64,000 nucleotides of DNA, from the NCBI GenBank assembly GCA_035509315.1, contig DATJLS010000059.1, positions 46,127 through 110,126 on the forward strand. The letters are read 5' to 3'. The notes beneath the pieces are model-generated. The model was not told where the DNA came from, ran no database searches, and saw only the letters and a program-made list of their open reading frames with translations. The translations under genes were made by a program, and so were the position numbers. Shown in pieces: positions 52,449 to 61,556 of the stretch (the first letter of the stretch is position 1; every line of letters begins with the position of its first letter). This DNA comes from JAKAWQ01 sp035509315. Its GTDB lineage: Bacteria; Pseudomonadota; Alphaproteobacteria; Acetobacterales; Acetobacteraceae.

Positions 52449-52979
52449 CGTTCTCACTCCTTCCTCGATCCTTGCTGCGCGATGGGAAGTACTCGGCCCT
52501 TCTGCCGGAATGACAGTAGGCCGGAGGCGAGATCGCCTCTTGGCGAAAAGAGCTACGCGCGTAACAAGACGCTCTCTAATCCACTTCGCGGCAGAGGTGT
52601 CCGGTTCCGTGCCGCCCGTTTGCCAAAGGCTCGGAAAGCGAGCCATCCTCCTGCCGGCGGGGCCAGCCCCTCCCACCAGGACCAACGCATGGCTAAGACG
52701 GGAGGAGGCGGGACACTGCCACAGCTCTGCGGAGGCGCCAATGCGAAAACGGGGATGAGCAGCTTTCTCTCTGGTCACCCGTTCCGCCAGTTCCTGCCAT
52801 CCCCCCAACCGTGCTTGCGGGAGAATAAATTGCGGTGTTTCCACGCCCTTCTCCCCGTGCCGTCCGTGCTCCGGGCTGCAACGATGTGCATGCAGCGGGG
52901 CCCGGTTGGGCGGAGAAGCGTTCTTCGCCTCATATGATTGTGATTTGGGAATGATTGGATCCGTCGTGAAAGGGGTGCG
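52449..52979. other. Intergenic region between peroxiredoxin and M20 hydrolase genes
   Basis: About 530 bases separating divergent genes. Only short GC hairpins are seen, for example GAGGCG-AGAT-CGCCTC near 52527-52542. No frame in it has a ribosome site or recognised product. The stretch 52930-52970 is AT-richer (GATTGTGATTTGGGAATGATT) and may be the promoter of the ureide locus. Confidence 0.45.
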
Positions 52980-54212
52980 ATGACCGAATCCCCCGCCATC
53001 GCCCGCTTTCTCGCTGGCGAGCGCGCCCGGCAGGAAGCGTTTCTCGCCGCCCTGGTCAGGGAGCCTTCCGACAACCCGCCCGGCGATTGCTCGCCGCACG
53101 CCGAACGCGCGGCTTCGTTGCTCGAAGGGATCGGCTTCTCCGTCGAGCGCCATCCGGTCCCGCCGGACCTCGCGCGCACCCACGGAATGCGGAGTGCCAC
53201 CAATCTGGTGGTGCGGCAGCGTTTCGGCGCGGATGGTCCCGTCGTCGCGCTCAATGCGCATGGCGATGTGGTGCCGCCGGGCGAGGGCTGGACGCGCGAT
53301 CCCTACGGCGCCGAAATCGTCGATGGCTGGATGTACGGGCGCGGCGTCGCCGTTTCGAAATCCGATTTCGCAACCTATGCCTGGGCGCTCCTGGCGCTGA
53401 AGACGCTCGACCGGAAGCTCGGCGGCACGGTCGAGCTTCATTTCACCTATGACGAGGAATCGGGCGGCGAAATCGGCCCGGCGCTCTTGCTGCGCGAAGG
53501 CATCTCGCGGCCCGATCTTGCGATCGGCGCCGGCTTTTCCTACGAAGTCGTGACCGCCCACAATGGCTGCCTGCATCTCGAAGTCACGGTGCATGGCAAA
53601 TCGGCGCATGCGGCGCGGCCCGCGAGCGGCGTGGATGCGCTGGAGGCGGCAAGCGCGATCCTCACCGCACTCTATCGGGGGCGTGGCGGGCTTGCCGCGC
53701 ACATCTCCGCCATCCCCGGCATCGGCAGTCCGCAGCTCACGGTCGGCCTCATCAGCGGTGGGATCAACACCAATGTCGTGCCCGACCGGGTAAGCTTCCG
53801 CCTCGACCGGCGCATCATTCCGGAAGAAGACCCGAGGACGGTGGAAAGCGCGCTGCGCGCGGAGATCGCAGCATCGGCCGCCGCTTTCCCCGGGGCACGA
53901 ATCGAAGTGCAGCGGATCCTTCTCGCCACACCCCTCGTCCCGCTTCCCGGCGGCAAGCGCCTCGCCGAAATCCTCTGCGGCCATGCGACGCGATTGATGG
54001 GCGAGCCGGTCGGAACGACGGGCGTGCCACTCTATACCGATGCGCGTCATTACGCCGCAGCCGGCGTGCCGGTCGTGCTCTATGGCGCCGGCCCGCGCAC
54101 GATCGAGGAGGCGAACGCGCACCGCGCCAATGAACGCCTGCCGCTTGCGGACCTCCACAAGGCAACCGAGATTGTGGCGCTCACCCTCGCCACCCTGCTC
54201 GGCCCAGGATAG
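52980..54212 (+). CDS. M20-family metallohydrolase (ArgE/DapE/amidohydrolase type)
   Basis: 410 residues. Metal motifs: ALNAHGDVVP (His94, Asp96), FTYDEESGGE (catalytic Glu pair) and the dimerisation domain with HGKSAHAARPASGVDALEA, ISGGINTNVVPD. The usual YGRGxxDxK reads YGRGVAVSKSDF here, with Val125 in place of the bridging metal Asp; this may be a subfamily trait or shift the metal use. Encoded 33-39 bases before puuE, so an amidohydrolase step in ureide breakdown is plausible, but the reaction is not established. Confidence 0.88.
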   Translation: MTESPAIARFLAGERARQEAFLAALVREPSDNPPGDCSPHAERAASLLEGIGFSVERHPVPPDLARTHGMRSATNLVVRQRFGADGPVVALNAHGDVVPPGEGWTRDPYGAEIVDGWMYGRGVAVSKSDFATYAWALLALKTLDRKLGGTVELHFTYDEESGGEIGPALLLREGISRPDLAIGAGFSYEVVTAHNGCLHLEVTVHGKSAHAARPASGVDALEAASAILTALYRGRGGLAAHISAIPGIGSPQLTVGLISGGINTNVVPDRVSFRLDRRIIPEEDPRTVESALRAEIAASAAAFPGARIEVQRILLATPLVPLPGGKRLAEILCGHATRLMGEPVGTTGVPLYTDARHYAAAGVPVVLYGAGPRTIEEANAHRANERLPLADLHKATEIVALTLATLLGPG

Positions 54213-54251
54213 CGTTCCGGGCGAGCGCGCACCGCACCGGAGGCCATGCCC

Positions 54252-55163
54252 ATGACCGCCTATCCCCGCGACATGACCGGGTACGGACGAAGCGCGCCCG
54301 ACCCCGGCTGGCCGGGGGGCGCGCGGATCTGCGTGCAGTTCGTCATCAACTACGAGGAGGGTGGCGAGAACAACATCCTCCATGGCGACCCGCATTCGGA
54401 GGCCTTTCTCTCCGAGATCGTTGGGGCAACGAACTGGCCCGGCCAGCGCCACTGGAACATGGAATCGATCTACGAGTATGGCGCGCGCGCCGGATTCTGG
54501 CGGCTCTGGCGGCTCTTCGCCGCGCGGCGCATCCCTGTCACCGTTTTCGGGGTCGCCACCGCCCTGATGCGCGGGCGCGAGCAGGTGGCCGCGATGCGGG
54601 AAGCCGGCTGGGAAATCGCCTCGCACGGTCTCAAATGGATCGAATACAAGGACATGCCGCGCGAGACCGAACGCGAGCATCTGCACCAGGCCATTGCGCT
54701 GCACGAGGAGGTGACGGGCTCGGCGCCGCTCGGCTTCTATCTCGGCCGCTGCTCCATGAACACGCTCGATCTCGTCATGGAGCATGGCGGCTTCCTCTAT
54801 TCCTCGGACAGCTATGCCGATGACCTGCCCTACTGGGTCGCGGGGCCGGCGCGCGCGCAGCTCGTCATCCCCTATACGCTGGATGCGAACGACATGCGCT
54901 TCGCGACCGCCCAGGGCTTCAATTCCGGCGCGCAGTTCTTCGCCTATCTCAGGGATTCCTTCGATATGCTCTGGCAGGAAGGCGGCGAGGGACAGGCGAA
55001 GATGATGAGCATCGGGCTGCATTGCCGGCTTGCCGGCCGGCCGGGGCGGGCGGCGGCGCTCGCGCGCTTCGCCGACTATGTGCTGAGCCGGCCGGGTGTC
55101 TGGCTCGCGCGGCGGATCGACATCGCGCGCCACTGGCACGAAAACCATCCGCCAAGGGCCTGA
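54252..55163 (+). CDS. puuE: Cofactor-independent allantoinase PuuE
   Basis: 303 residues from ATG 54252; GGAGG is eight bases upstream, while ATG 54246 is only two bases from it. It matches Pseudomonas PuuE along its length: YPRDMTGYG, VINYEEGGENNILHGD, EAFLSEI, NMESIYEYGARAGFWR, ASHGLKWIEY, SDSYADDLPYW, VIPYTLDANDMRF, MSIGLHCRLAGRP and the closing ARRIDIARHWHENHP. A polysaccharide-deacetylase-fold enzyme that hydrolyses allantoin to allantoate. Central evidence that this cluster degrades purine-derived ureides. Confidence 0.93.
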   Translation: MTAYPRDMTGYGRSAPDPGWPGGARICVQFVINYEEGGENNILHGDPHSEAFLSEIVGATNWPGQRHWNMESIYEYGARAGFWRLWRLFAARRIPVTVFGVATALMRGREQVAAMREAGWEIASHGLKWIEYKDMPRETEREHLHQAIALHEEVTGSAPLGFYLGRCSMNTLDLVMEHGGFLYSSDSYADDLPYWVAGPARAQLVIPYTLDANDMRFATAQGFNSGAQFFAYLRDSFDMLWQEGGEGQAKMMSIGLHCRLAGRPGRAAALARFADYVLSRPGVWLARRIDIARHWHENHPPRA

Positions 55164-55232
55164 CGAAGGGAAGCCTTCATCCGAAGCCATCTTGATCTAT
55201 AACGCCGTCCGCATGAACGGCGGGCAGCGCGC

Positions 55233-56042
55233 ATGGCGGCGAGAAACGGCGAGCAGAGATCCGGCGCCGCCACGAGGCGGACGGCCAAAGGAATTCCCAA
55301 GGCAATGCGGGGTGCGGCGGATCGCGTCGTCTATCGCGCGATTCTTGCCGCCATCACCGATCATCGCCTGGCACCCGGCACCCGGCTGACCGAGGACCGG
55401 CTGGCCGCGGTCTTCGGCTGCAGCCGCACCATCGTCCGCCAGGCGTTGCAGCTCCTCGTGCATGACCGGCTGCTCGAGCAACTTCCGAACCGCTCCGCCG
55501 CGGTCGCGCGGCCGGGCTTCGACGAGGTGCGCGAGGTTTTTGCCGCCCGCGCAACGATCGAGGTGCCGCTGGTCGCGATTGCCGCGCGGCGCGCCAGCGC
55601 GGGGGATATCGCTTCCCTGCGGCGCAATATCGAGGAAGAGGAAGTGGCAACGGAAGCGGGCGACCGCACGGCCGAACTCCGCCTCACCGGCGAGTTTCAC
55701 CGGTTGATCGCTTCCATTGCAGGCAACCGGACGCTGGCCGGCTTCGTTGGTCAACTCGTTTCACGCACGGCCCTGATTCTCGCGCTTTACGAGAGCGTCG
55801 GCACGCCCCCTTGCTCCAAGCATGACCACGGCGCGCTGCTCGCCGCGATTGCCGCCGGCAAGGCGCGCGAGGCCCAGAGCCTGATGGCGGCGCATCTCGC
55901 CCGGCTGGAAGCCGGGCTCAAGCCGCGTCCGGCCCCGCGAGAGCTGGATCTCGCTTCATTGTTCGCGCCTCGACGGGGGCGGGCGGCTGCGCGTCCGCCG
56001 GGCGCGGGGCCATATGGGCGAGGAAGCCGCGATATGGCTTGA
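55233..56042 (+). CDS. GntR-family regulator, FCD type
   Basis: 269 residues. Winged-helix domain at about 28-95 (AILAAITDHRLAPGTRLTED, FGCSRTIVRQALQLLVHDRL) and a helical FCD ligand domain with FAARATIEVPLVAIAARR, LTGEFHRLIASIAGN and metal/ligand His in SKHDHGALLAAIAAG. Probably controls the ureide locus. Its 3' end overlaps the convergent racemase gene by 125 bases, and the last 40 residues are low-complexity. A start at MRGAADRV (55305) is also possible. Confidence 0.88.
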   Translation: MAARNGEQRSGAATRRTAKGIPKAMRGAADRVVYRAILAAITDHRLAPGTRLTEDRLAAVFGCSRTIVRQALQLLVHDRLLEQLPNRSAAVARPGFDEVREVFAARATIEVPLVAIAARRASAGDIASLRRNIEEEEVATEAGDRTAELRLTGEFHRLIASIAGNRTLAGFVGQLVSRTALILALYESVGTPPCSKHDHGALLAAIAAGKAREAQSLMAAHLARLEAGLKPRPAPRELDLASLFAPRRGRAAARPPGAGPYGRGSRDMA

Positions 56043-56733
56043 CCCCGGGCGGAGCGAGATCGCCCCGCTTGCTCGTAGCGAGACCAAGCCCGACCAGCGC
56101 CTCGGCGAGCTTCACCGCGGCGCCGACACCATCGATCACCGGCACGCCGAACTCGGCCGAGAGGTCGGCGGCAAGGTCGGCCATCCCGGCGCAACCAAGC
56201 ACGATCGCGCCCGACCCGTCCTCGGCGAGCGCACGGCGGCATTCCGCCGCGATCACGCCCCGTGCATCGAAGCCGGGGTCGGCGAGGCCGAGCACGGGCA
56301 GCTCCGTCGCCCGCACGCGCCGGCAATTTCGCTCCATCCCGTAGGCCAGGACGAGATGCTCGGCGATGATGCGGGTGCGGGCAAGCGTGGTGACCACCGA
56401 GAAGCCGGTCGCGATCAGGCTTGCGAGATGCATCGCCGCCTCGGCGATGCCGATGACGGGCCCGCGCGCGATCTCGCGGGCGGCGAGCAGGCCCGGATCG
56501 CCGAAGCAGGCGATCACATGCGCCGCCGCGCCCGCTTCCTCGCCCGCCCGCACGGCCTCGAGCACGGCGATCGCGGCAATTGCCTCCTCGTAATGGCCCT
56601 CGATCGAGACCGGACCGGTCGCCGCCGTCACCGGCAGGATCACCGTGCCGGGGCTGGCGGCGGCGCGCCCGGCCGCGGCGATCGTCCCGGTCATGCTTTC
56701 GGTGGTGTTGGGGTTGATGAGCTGGATCCGCAT
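55918..56733 (-). CDS. Allantoin/hydantoin racemase family (HpxA-like)
   Basis: 271 residues from ATG 56733, AAGGA eight bases upstream. Asp/Glu-racemase fold with both catalytic Cys: ACFGDPGLLAAREI and VLGCAGMADLAADL; start INPNTTESMTG, plus GIAEAAMHLASLIATGFSVVTTLART and PVIDGVGAAVKLAEALVGLG. Interconverts allantoin or hydantoin enantiomers so that PuuE can use both. The C-terminal ~30 residues after KPYRGF are extra and are encoded where the gene overlaps gntR on the other strand. Confidence 0.88.
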   Translation of the reverse strand: MRIQLINPNTTESMTGTIAAAGRAAASPGTVILPVTAATGPVSIEGHYEEAIAAIAVLEAVRAGEEAGAAAHVIACFGDPGLLAAREIARGPVIGIAEAAMHLASLIATGFSVVTTLARTRIIAEHLVLAYGMERNCRRVRATELPVLGLADPGFDARGVIAAECRRALAEDGSGAIVLGCAGMADLAADLSAEFGVPVIDGVGAAVKLAEALVGLGLATSKRGDLAPPGVKPYRGFLAHMAPRPADAQPPAPVEARTMKRDPALAGPDAA

Positions 56734-56950
56734 CGGCGCTTCCTTCTCCGCGCCGCGGCGCGGCCGGCGAGGATATACAATTCGATGGTCAACTTGCATA
56801 CAATAATTGCGCACCCGCACAAAGCGGTGCTAGCCTTCGCGCAACGAGCGGAATGAGGGGCCATCGACCGAAGAGCCCCGCCGACAAGAGCGAATTTGGG
56901 GGGAGCGGCCTTCTGCCAGGAACGGGCGAGGGACAGGGAGGCACCGAACG

Positions 56951-58159
56951 ATGAAAACACCGGCACTGAAACGTCGTCATTTGCTGGCCGCCGCGGGCGG
57001 CGCGGCGGTCGCCGCGGCGGGCCTTGCCCGACCGGCGATCGCCGCCATGAAAACCTTCCGCGTCGGCGTGCTCGGCGTGATGAGCGGACCGGATGCCGCC
57101 TGGGGCCTGCACAACAAATATTGCGCGATCGCGACCGCGAACATGTACAACGAAGCAGGCGGTTTCCCGATCGGTGATGACAAGTACGGCATCGATGTGG
57201 TTGCGATGGACGACCAGCTCGACCCGAAGATCGCCGTCGCGGCGGCGGAAAAACTCACCCAGGAAGATGGGCTGCGCTACGTCATCGGGCCCAACGTGGA
57301 TACCACCGCGCTCTCGATCAAGCCGGTGATGGAGCGTAACAAGGCGATCTACATTCCTTACGCCTTCAACAAGACGCTCTATACGCCGCCTGCGGAAAAC
57401 GCGATCCTGGGCATGATCGCCTCCTATGAGGCGGGGCCGATCATCTACAAATATCTGATGCAGACGAAGGGCATCAAGACGATCGCCTTCCTCGCCGCGA
57501 ACCAGCCCGATCCGCTCAACCAGCAGCAGGCCGGCGTCGCGGCCGCCGAAAAGCTCGGCCTCGACGTCCTGGTGAAGGACGCGACCTATCAGGCGAGCGC
57601 CACCGATTTCTTCCCCATCGTCTCGCCGATCGTCAAGAAGAAGCCGGACCTGATCGTGTTCTCCGGCGTCGCCCCGGCGACCGCGCCGCTTCTCATCAAG
57701 TCCGCCCGCGAGCTCGGCTATCAGGGCCTCCTTTCCACCGAGACGGCGCAGGACATCAAGATTCTGAACGAAGGCGCGGGCAAGTATGCGGAAGGTTTCA
57801 TTTCGGTGGGCGGCGCCTCGACGCCCGAGATCCGCTCCGCCTATATGGAGGATTTCGTCAAGGCCTACACGAAGGCCGCCGGACAGTGGGACGACGAAGC
57901 CGGCACCAAGGTCTATGCCCTCGAAATGATCCTGCACACCATCGCCAAGGCCGGGCCGCAGGCGATCGGCGATAGCTCGGTCTACAAGGCCGCGATCGGC
58001 AGTTTCGCGATGCCCAACCCCTTCCTCAAATCGGCGAGCACGCTGCGCTATGTGGGCGATGCCTATTTCGGCCAGAAGCGGCAGATCGGCGTGCCGATGG
58101 TGGTGAACGAAGTGAAGGACGGCAGCTTCGAGACGCTCTTCGTCGGCAGCGTCGCCTGA
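56951..58159 (+). CDS. Liv-type ABC transporter substrate-binding protein
   Basis: 402 residues with a twin-arginine signal (LKRRHLLAAAGGAAVAAAG, cleavage near AIAA). Mature part is a Peripla_BP_6 protein: FRVGVLGVMSGPDAAWG, VAMDDQLDPKIAVAAAEKL, VIGPNVDTTALSI and AYEMI-like YALEMILHTIAKAG. GGGAGG lies ten bases upstream. It heads the five-gene importer; by context the ligand is a ureide (allantoin or related) rather than a branched-chain amino acid. Confidence 0.92.
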   Translation: MKTPALKRRHLLAAAGGAAVAAAGLARPAIAAMKTFRVGVLGVMSGPDAAWGLHNKYCAIATANMYNEAGGFPIGDDKYGIDVVAMDDQLDPKIAVAAAEKLTQEDGLRYVIGPNVDTTALSIKPVMERNKAIYIPYAFNKTLYTPPAENAILGMIASYEAGPIIYKYLMQTKGIKTIAFLAANQPDPLNQQQAGVAAAEKLGLDVLVKDATYQASATDFFPIVSPIVKKKPDLIVFSGVAPATAPLLIKSARELGYQGLLSTETAQDIKILNEGAGKYAEGFISVGGASTPEIRSAYMEDFVKAYTKAAGQWDDEAGTKVYALEMILHTIAKAGPQAIGDSSVYKAAIGSFAMPNPFLKSASTLRYVGDAYFGQKRQIGVPMVVNEVKDGSFETLFVGSVA

Positions 58160-58217
58160 CGGGAAGGGAGGAGCCGGCGCCGCAACAATCCGGCGCCGGA
58201 ACGGGCGGCAAGGGGCG

Positions 58218-59078
58218 ATGGCGCAGATCCTGATCGATGGCTGCGTGCTTGCCGCCAGCTACGCGCTGATCGCGCTCGGCATCACGCTCATCTTCTCGAT
58301 CATGAGGCTGCTCAACTTCGCCCATGGCGAGCTCTTCATGATCGGCGCCTTCATGGTCTATTACGTCTATGGCGCCTGGCATCTGCCGTTCGCAGTAGGG
58401 CTCCTCGTCGCGGCGCTCGTCCCCGCGCTGATCGGCGCCGGCTTCGAGAAATTCCTATTCCGCCGCGTGATGCGGATCGCGACACGGGAAGAGAACACGA
58501 TGCTGCTTGCCGTCGGCACCGCGATCCTGCTCGACAATGTGGCTCTTTTCCTCTTCGGCGAGGAGCAGCACGGCGTCCCCGAGACGATTTCCGGCGTGCT
58601 CCAGATCGAAGGCGGCTTCCTGCCCTATCAGCGGCTTCTCGTCGTCGTCATGTCGCTGGTGCTCATCGCCCTTCTGCTTCTCTTCGTGCAATATTCCCGC
58701 CCCGGGCGGGCCATGCGTGCCCTCGCCCAGGACCGGGACGCGGCGCTGCTCATGGGCGTCGATGTCGATCGCACCTCCATGCTCGGCTTCGCGATCGGCG
58801 CCGGGCTCGCAGGGCTCGCGGGCGGCCTCCTGGTGACGATCCAGGGCGTGAATGCGGGGATCGGCGTCGATATCTCGATCAAGGCCTTCATCATGATCAT
58901 GATCGGCGGCGCCGGCGTGGTGAGCGGCGCGCTGCTCGGCGCGCTGGTGCTCGGCTTCGCTGAATCGGTCGGCTACGCGCTGTTGCCGGGATCGGAGACC
59001 TATCTGCTGATCTTCGTTGCCCTGGTTTTGTTTCTGATCGTCCGCCCGCAGGGCATCATGGGCCATCCCTGGGGATGA
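58218..59078 (+). CDS. Branched-chain-type ABC transporter permease (LivH-like)
   Basis: 286 residues, about eight membrane helices. LivH pattern: ASYALIALGITLIFSIMRLLNFAHGELFM split over helix 1-2, RAMRALAQDRDAALLMGVDV (coupling helix to ATPase), GAGVVSGALLGALVLGFAES. First permease of the importer; ATGA overlap with the second. Confidence 0.93.
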   Translation: MAQILIDGCVLAASYALIALGITLIFSIMRLLNFAHGELFMIGAFMVYYVYGAWHLPFAVGLLVAALVPALIGAGFEKFLFRRVMRIATREENTMLLAVGTAILLDNVALFLFGEEQHGVPETISGVLQIEGGFLPYQRLLVVVMSLVLIALLLLFVQYSRPGRAMRALAQDRDAALLMGVDVDRTSMLGFAIGAGLAGLAGGLLVTIQGVNAGIGVDISIKAFIMIMIGGAGVVSGALLGALVLGFAESVGYALLPGSETYLLIFVALVLFLIVRPQGIMGHPWG

Positions 59079-60034
59079 TGCAGCGCTTTCCTGCCCTCGC
59101 CGGCTTCATCCTTTTCGCGGCGGTGATGCTCATCGCCATTCCCCTCCTTCTCGCCGGCCAGGGCTACTGGCTCACGGTGCTCACCACCGCCGCCCTCCTC
59201 GCCTTCGGCAGCATCGGCGTCTGGCTCACCTTCGCCATCGGGCGGATCAACATCGCCCAGGGCGCCTTCGCGCTGATCGGCGGCTATGTCGTCGCGATCC
59301 TTTGCACGCGCTATCACACCTCGTTCTGGATCGCCCTGCCGCTTTCCGTGCTCGCCGCGATGCTTGTCGCGACCCTGGTCGGCTGGCCGATCCTGCGGCT
59401 GCGCGGCGTCTATTTCGCGATGATCACGCTGAGCCTCACGGAGGTGGCGAGCCTTGCCTTCCTCAATGGCGGCAGCTTCACCGAGGGCGCCTCCGGCATC
59501 ACCTCCATCCCCCGCCCCGCCCTCCTTTCCTCGTCGCTCGCGATCTATATCGCCTCGGCGCTGCTGCTGCTCATCGGGATCGTCGTCGCCTGGCGCTTCG
59601 CCGTCTCGCCGGCCGGCGCCGTGTTCCGCTCGCTCCGCCAGGGTGAGGAGCTCGCCGCCTCGCTCGGCATCAATATCGCCCGCTACCGCCTGCTCGCCTT
59701 CATCGCGTCCTCCGGCATGGGCGGTGCCGCCGGCGCGATGTTCGCGGCCTTCCAGCAGAATATCTTCCCCACCAGCTACACGGTGAACGACAGCGTCAAT
59801 TTCATGCTCTATTGCTTCCTCGGCGGCCTGCAATCGGTCGCCGGACCCGTCGTCGGCGCCTTCCTGCTCGTGATCGCCTTTCAGCTCCTCTCCGCCATTC
59901 AGCGCTTCCAGGCTTTGCTTTACGGCATCTTCATGATCGCGGCGATGCTCTTCCTGCCGAACGGATTGATGAGCCTGCCGCAGCTGCTCCTGGCACGCCG
60001 CGACCGGCGCGCCGACGCCGTGCCGCCGCGGTGA
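59075..60034 (+). CDS. Branched-chain-type ABC transporter permease (LivM-like)
   Basis: 319 residues with about nine helices. LivM marks: FAIGRINIAQGAFALIGGYV, LRLRGVYFAMITLSLTEVA, RSLRQGEELAASLGINIARYRLLAF (coupling region), and GGLQSVAGPVVGAFLLV. Partner of LivH-like. Stop overlaps the GTG of the next gene by four bases. Confidence 0.93.
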   Translation: MMQRFPALAGFILFAAVMLIAIPLLLAGQGYWLTVLTTAALLAFGSIGVWLTFAIGRINIAQGAFALIGGYVVAILCTRYHTSFWIALPLSVLAAMLVATLVGWPILRLRGVYFAMITLSLTEVASLAFLNGGSFTEGASGITSIPRPALLSSSLAIYIASALLLLIGIVVAWRFAVSPAGAVFRSLRQGEELAASLGINIARYRLLAFIASSGMGGAAGAMFAAFQQNIFPTSYTVNDSVNFMLYCFLGGLQSVAGPVVGAFLLVIAFQLLSAIQRFQALLYGIFMIAAMLFLPNGLMSLPQLLLARRDRRADAVPPR

Positions 60035-60807
60035 GCCTGCTCGCGGTCGAGGGGGTAAGCCGGCGCTTTGGCGGCCTCACCGCCGTCAACAATGTGAGCT
60101 TCAGCGTCGAGGCAGGCGAGATCCTCTCGGTCATCGGCCCGAACGGCGCCGGCAAATCCACGCTCTTCAAGCTGATCGCCGGGTTCCTCAAGCCGAGCGC
60201 GGGCCATATCCTGCTCGACGGCAGAAGGATCGACGGGCTTCGCCCGCATGCGATCGCCGCGCGGGGCCTTGTGCGTACGTTTCAGGAGACCACGGTCTTC
60301 CGCGAGATGACCGTGCTCGAGAATGTCGTCGTCGCCCATCACCTGCGCCGCCGCCACTCGGTCCTCGCCGAGCTGCTGGCAACGCCGGGCGTGCACGCCG
60401 AGCAACAGGAATTTCTGGCGGACTCGCGAAAACTCCTGGCCCGTCTCAGCCTCTCCGGACTCGAGGACGAAGAGGCCCGCAACCTCCCGCACGGGCATCT
60501 GCGCGCGCTCGGCATCGCCATGGCGCTGGCCGTCAGGCCGCGCGTCATCCTTCTCGACGAGCCCTTCACCGGGATGAACTCCGAGGAAACGGAACGCGCG
60601 GTGGAGATCGTGCGCGATATCCGCGCGGGCGGCATCACCGTCGTCCTGGTCGAGCACGACATGGGCGCGGTGATGCGGATCAGCGACCGGATCGTCGTCC
60701 TCAATTTCGGCACGCTGATCGCCTCCGGCGTGCCCTCGGCGATCCAGCAGGACGAGACCGTGATCGATGCCTATCTCGGCCGCGCCGACGAGATTGTCGC
60801 GTTGTGA
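60031..60807 (+). CDS. ABC transporter ATP-binding protein (LivG-like)
   Basis: 258 residues from GTG 60031 (GTGA overlap with the LivM-like gene). Walker A GPNGAGKSTLFKLIAG, RTFQETTVFREMTVLENV, Walker B VILLDEPFTGMN, switch His in VLVEHDMGAVM. The signature helix reads LPHGHLRALGIAMAL, an unusual form of the LSYGQQR-type motif of this family: the Gly is kept but both Gln are replaced. Otherwise complete. Confidence 0.92.
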   Translation: MSLLAVEGVSRRFGGLTAVNNVSFSVEAGEILSVIGPNGAGKSTLFKLIAGFLKPSAGHILLDGRRIDGLRPHAIAARGLVRTFQETTVFREMTVLENVVVAHHLRRRHSVLAELLATPGVHAEQQEFLADSRKLLARLSLSGLEDEEARNLPHGHLRALGIAMALAVRPRVILLDEPFTGMNSEETERAVEIVRDIRAGGITVVLVEHDMGAVMRISDRIVVLNFGTLIASGVPSAIQQDETVIDAYLGRADEIVAL

Positions 60808-61556
60808 GCGAGATTTTCTTCTCCGTCCGCGATCTCGTCGTTCGTTACGATCGCGTGCTTGCCGTACGCGGGGTCTCGCTCGCCTGCCCCGCCGGCAGCG
60901 CGATCGCGCTGATCGGCGCCAATGGCGCCGGCAAGACCTCGACCTTGCGCGCGATCACCGGTCTCGTCCGCCCCGCGGGTGGGGAGATCCGGCTGGAGGG
61001 TGCCCGCATCGACGGGTTGCCGCCCGCCGCGATCGCAGCCCGCGGCATCACCATGGTGCCGGAGGGACGGCATGTCTTTCCGCTGATGAGCGTGCGCGAC
61101 AATCTGCTGATGGGCGCCTATCTGCGGCGGGACCCGCACACGGTTCGCGCCGATCTCGATCGCCTGCTCGATCGCTTCCCGCGCCTTGCGGAACGGATCC
61201 ACCAGCAGGCGGGCACGCTCTCGGGGGGTGAGCAGGAAATGGTGGTGGTGGCGCGGGCCCTGATGGCGCGGCCGCGCCTGCTCCTGCTCGACGAGCCTTC
61301 GCTCGGCCTCGCGCCCAAGGTGGTGCGCGATATCGCCGCGCTCATCCTCTCGATCATTCGCGACGACAAGGTGAGCGTGGTGCTGGTCGAGCAGAATTCG
61401 CGGATGGCGCTCCGCCTCTCTCATCACGCCTATGTGCTGGAGACCGGCCGCGTCGCCCTTTCCGGGCCCTCATCCCGCCTCGCGGAGGACGACCACGTCC
61501 GCCGCCTCTATCTCGGCGCGGCGGAAGGCGAAGCCCGCAGCGAAGCGAGGCCGTAG
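60804..61556 (+). CDS. ABC transporter ATP-binding protein (LivF-like)
   Basis: 250 residues from GTG 60804 (GTGA overlap). Walker A GANGAGKTSTLRAITG, EGRHVFPLMSVRDNLLMGAY (LivF-specific), signature LSGGEQEMV, Walker B LLLLDEPSLGLAPK, switch residue region VVLVEQNSRMAL. Last gene of the importer. Its 3' end overlaps the convergent glucokinase gene by 49 bases. Confidence 0.94.
   Translation: MSEIFFSVRDLVVRYDRVLAVRGVSLACPAGSAIALIGANGAGKTSTLRAITGLVRPAGGEIRLEGARIDGLPPAAIAARGITMVPEGRHVFPLMSVRDNLLMGAYLRRDPHTVRADLDRLLDRFPRLAERIHQQAGTLSGGEQEMVVVARALMARPRLLLLDEPSLGLAPKVVRDIAALILSIIRDDKVSVVLVEQNSRMALRLSHHAYVLETGRVALSGPSSRLAEDDHVRRLYLGAAEGEARSEARP

Noticed and set aside
51783..55190. One open reading frame of about 1135 codons on the minus strand
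   Set aside because: Only the last 221 codons encode the peroxiredoxin with a good ribosome site at 52448; the rest runs antisense through the M20 and puuE genes and has repetitive Arg/Ala/Gly composition typical of GC-rich shadows.
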